Source: Lachnospira sp. UBA2821
Lineage (GTDB): Bacteria > Bacillota > Clostridia > Lachnospirales > Lachnospiraceae
Length of the DNA stretch: 8,263 bases
NCBI GenBank assembly: GCA_002351535.1
Contig: DEGR01000014.1
Coordinates: 1-8,263, forward strand
Direction of reading: 5' to 3'
The notes beneath the pieces were generated by a model. The model was not told where the DNA came from. It made no database searches and saw only the letters and a program-made list of their open reading frames with translations. The number at the start of each line of letters is the position of its first letter. Positions within the stretch are counted from its first letter, which is position 1. Positions 6,976 to 8,263 of this stretch are shown piece by piece. The position numbers were made by a program, and so were the translations under genes.

Positions 6976-8067
6976 ATGATTTTGGTGAATATATATGATA
7001 TTGCATACCGTTTCATTGAGGAAAACAAACTTGACAGAGACGAGTATGCATTTTTAATTGATAGAAGAAATGATGAAAAGCTAAAAAGTATTATTACAGA
7101 TGAAGCTGTAAGACGCAGAAAGATGTATTATGGTGATAAGGTATTTACAAGAGGGCTTATAGAGTTTACAAATATTTGTAAAAACGATTGCTATTACTGT
7201 GGAATAAGACGCAGTAATTCTAATGCCGACAGATACAGAATGACAGAAGAAGAGATTATCAAATGCTGTGAAAACGGTTATAATCTCGGCTTCAGGACTT
7301 TTGTTCTTCAGGGAGGAGAGGACCCTTTTTATACTGATGAAATGATTGTACGCATTGTTAAGTCTATTAAGGCTGAATATCCACAGTGTGCAGTGACTTT
7401 GTCGATAGGCGAAAAGAGTTATGAAAGTTATAAACTTTATAGGGAAGCAGGAGCTGACAGGTATCTTTTGAGACATGAGACGGCTGATGAAGCACATTAC
7501 AGAACTCTTCATCCGGAGGAAATGAGTCTTAGTAACAGAAAACAGTGTCTGTATAATCTTAAGGAACTGGGATATCAGGTAGGAGCAGGCTTTATGGTCG
7601 GTTCACCGGGACAAACCGTCGAAAATATAGCAGAAGATTTATGCTTTTTGCAGGAATTACAACCTGATATGGTTGGAATAGGGCCATTTATTCCTCACAG
7701 CGATACTATATTTGCAAATGAGAAGAGTGGAGATGTAGAACTTACGCTATTTCTTCTGTCGGTTATAAGAGTAATGATTCCCGATGTTCTTCTCCCGGCG
7801 ACAACAGCACTTGGAACTGTTGACCCTTCGGGAAGGGAAAAGGGAATACTCGCAGGAGCAAATGTGGTTATGCCTAATCTTTCACCAGTTGATAATCGTA
7901 AAAAATATGATTTGTACGATAATAAGATATGCACGGGGGAAGAGGCTGCCGAGTGCAGGGGATGCCTTGAGCGGAGAATAAATAGTATAGGGTATAGAAT
8001 TGTGGCTGAACGTGGAGACAGACAGCATACTGGAACACATAAAGAAGAAGAGAGGATTATTACATGA
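6976..8067 (+). CDS. hydE: [FeFe]-hydrogenase H-cluster radical SAM maturase HydE
   Basis: HydE is a cytoplasmic radical S-adenosylmethionine enzyme that acts with HydF and HydG to assemble the diiron part of the hydrogenase H-cluster. The current literature has it acting on an iron-carbonyl-cyanide-cysteine product of HydG. The radical-SAM cluster motif CX3CX2C is at C68-C72-C75 (ICKNDCYYCG), within the conserved RGLIEFTN context. LQGGEDP follows as the SAM-binding glycine motif, then LRHETAD and FMVGSPGQT in the TIM barrel. The second cluster site typical of many HydE proteins, CX7CX2C, is intact at C319-C327-C330. The length of 363 residues is normal. The start is uncertain: ATG 6976 has only a weak GGA upstream, and TTG 6967 and GTG 6985 are alternatives. 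It lies 25 nt after the small cysteine gene, and its TGA overlaps the next ATG. BioB and PylB are related, but the C-terminal cysteines and sequence blocks favour HydE. Confidence 0.95.
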   Translation: MILVNIYDIAYRFIEENKLDRDEYAFLIDRRNDEKLKSIITDEAVRRRKMYYGDKVFTRGLIEFTNICKNDCYYCGIRRSNSNADRYRMTEEEIIKCCENGYNLGFRTFVLQGGEDPFYTDEMIVRIVKSIKAEYPQCAVTLSIGEKSYESYKLYREAGADRYLLRHETADEAHYRTLHPEEMSLSNRKQCLYNLKELGYQVGAGFMVGSPGQTVENIAEDLCFLQELQPDMVGIGPFIPHSDTIFANEKSGDVELTLFLLSVIRVMIPDVLLPATTALGTVDPSGREKGILAGANVVMPNLSPVDNRKKYDLYDNKICTGEEAAECRGCLERRINSIGYRIVAERGDRQHTGTHKEEERIIT

Positions 8068-8252
8068 GAAAGAATTTGAAAAAAATAGTAGCACTTAATC
8101 TTGCGGTAGTATTGGCATTTTCGACATCAGCCTGTGGAGATTCCGGCAATAAATCAGGTACTGCGGCTAAATCTGAAAAAACAACTCAGGTTAAAACAGA
8201 CAGAACACAGGCGGAGTGGACTAAGAATGCGGTTATTTACGAGACAATATGA
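8064..8252 (+). pseudogene. N-terminal fragment of a lipoprotein, probably alpha-amylase family, interrupted
   Basis: The reading frame has 62 codons and starts in an ATGA overlap with the hydE stop; GAGAGGA about 10 nt upstream can serve as ribosome site. Residues 1-23 form a lipoprotein signal peptide (RKNLKK, then a hydrophobic core) with C24 in TSAC as the lipidated cysteine; Thr at -3 is less usual. A polar Ser/Thr/Lys linker follows, as in surface lipoproteins. Residues 51-60, EWTKNAVIYE, match the usual opening of an alpha-amylase (GH13) barrel, where strand beta-1 begins. The frame ends two codons later, so no catalytic domain is made. The cause may be the insertion-element end at 8250; a frameshift or a sequence error near the contig end is also possible. 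The product of the intact gene would be a membrane-anchored starch- or maltodextrin-degrading enzyme. Confidence 0.6.
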
Positions 8253-8263
8253 AGTGACCTCAC
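8250..8263. mobile_element. Possible terminal inverted repeat of an IS3-family element, cut by the window end
   Basis: The last 14 bases, TGAAGTGACCTCAC, fit the loose pattern TGnAnTGnnC seen at the tips of IS3-family (IS150-group) insertion sequences as I remember them. The element tip would supply the TGA that ends the amylase fragment. Only 14 bases are present, so no transposase can be seen and the target duplication cannot be tested. The match is suggestive, not proof. Confidence 0.35.

Noticed and set aside
7081..7512. Minus-strand open frame of 143 codons inside hydE
   Set aside because: It lies opposite a clearly conserved radical-SAM gene, has low-complexity composition and no ribosome site.

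Overview
The window looks like a stretch of chromosome from a low-GC Gram-positive anaerobe, most likely a gut or rumen member of the Lachnospiraceae (Clostridia). The reasons are the A/T-rich codon use (many AGA, ATA and AAA codons), strong AAGGAGG-type ribosome sites, a TTG start, a huge secreted protein built of bacterial Ig-like and Fn3 modules, a DUF6472-type small protein, and the [FeFe]-hydrogenase maturase HydE. The genus cannot be fixed from sequence reading alone. All recognised genes lie on the + strand and are tightly packed.

Region 1 (1-5203) is a single gene for a 1719-residue exported protein. It has a signal peptide, a tailspike-like entry module, a right-handed parallel beta-helix of the pectate-lyase type, alternating Ig-like (Big_2) and Fn3 domains, a Thr/Glu-rich linker encoded by 60-bp tandem repeats, and a strongly basic Fn3 plus Ig-like C-terminus. 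It is probably a surface-retained polysaccharide-binding or polysaccharide-cleaving protein, or an adhesin. No catalytic residues could be assigned.

Region 2 (5204-6665) is a closely coupled pair: a membrane protein with two N-terminal zinc ribbons and two C-terminal transmembrane segments, and a 73-residue single-pass membrane protein whose start overlaps the zinc-ribbon gene's stop (TAATG). Both are uncharacterised. The first follows the giant gene by only 23 nt with no terminator visible.

Region 3 (6666-8067) begins with a short intergenic gap carrying a good sigma-A-type promoter. It is followed by a 65-residue four-cysteine protein (DUF6472-like) and hydE, the radical-SAM enzyme that helps build the H-cluster of [FeFe]-hydrogenase. 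HydF, HydG and the hydrogenase itself are not in the window.

Region 4 (8064-8263) starts with an ATGA overlap out of hydE. It encodes a lipoprotein signal peptide, a short linker, and then the first residues of what looks like an alpha-amylase-family catalytic domain, which stops abruptly at 8252. The last 14 bases (TGAAGTGACCTCAC) resemble the terminal inverted repeat of an IS3-family element. The simplest reading is that an insertion sequence interrupts the amylase gene and that the contig ends inside the repeated element. This is inference from a very short stretch.

No rRNA, tRNA, CRISPR array or riboswitch was seen. The only gap between genes larger than 30 nt is 6666-6752.
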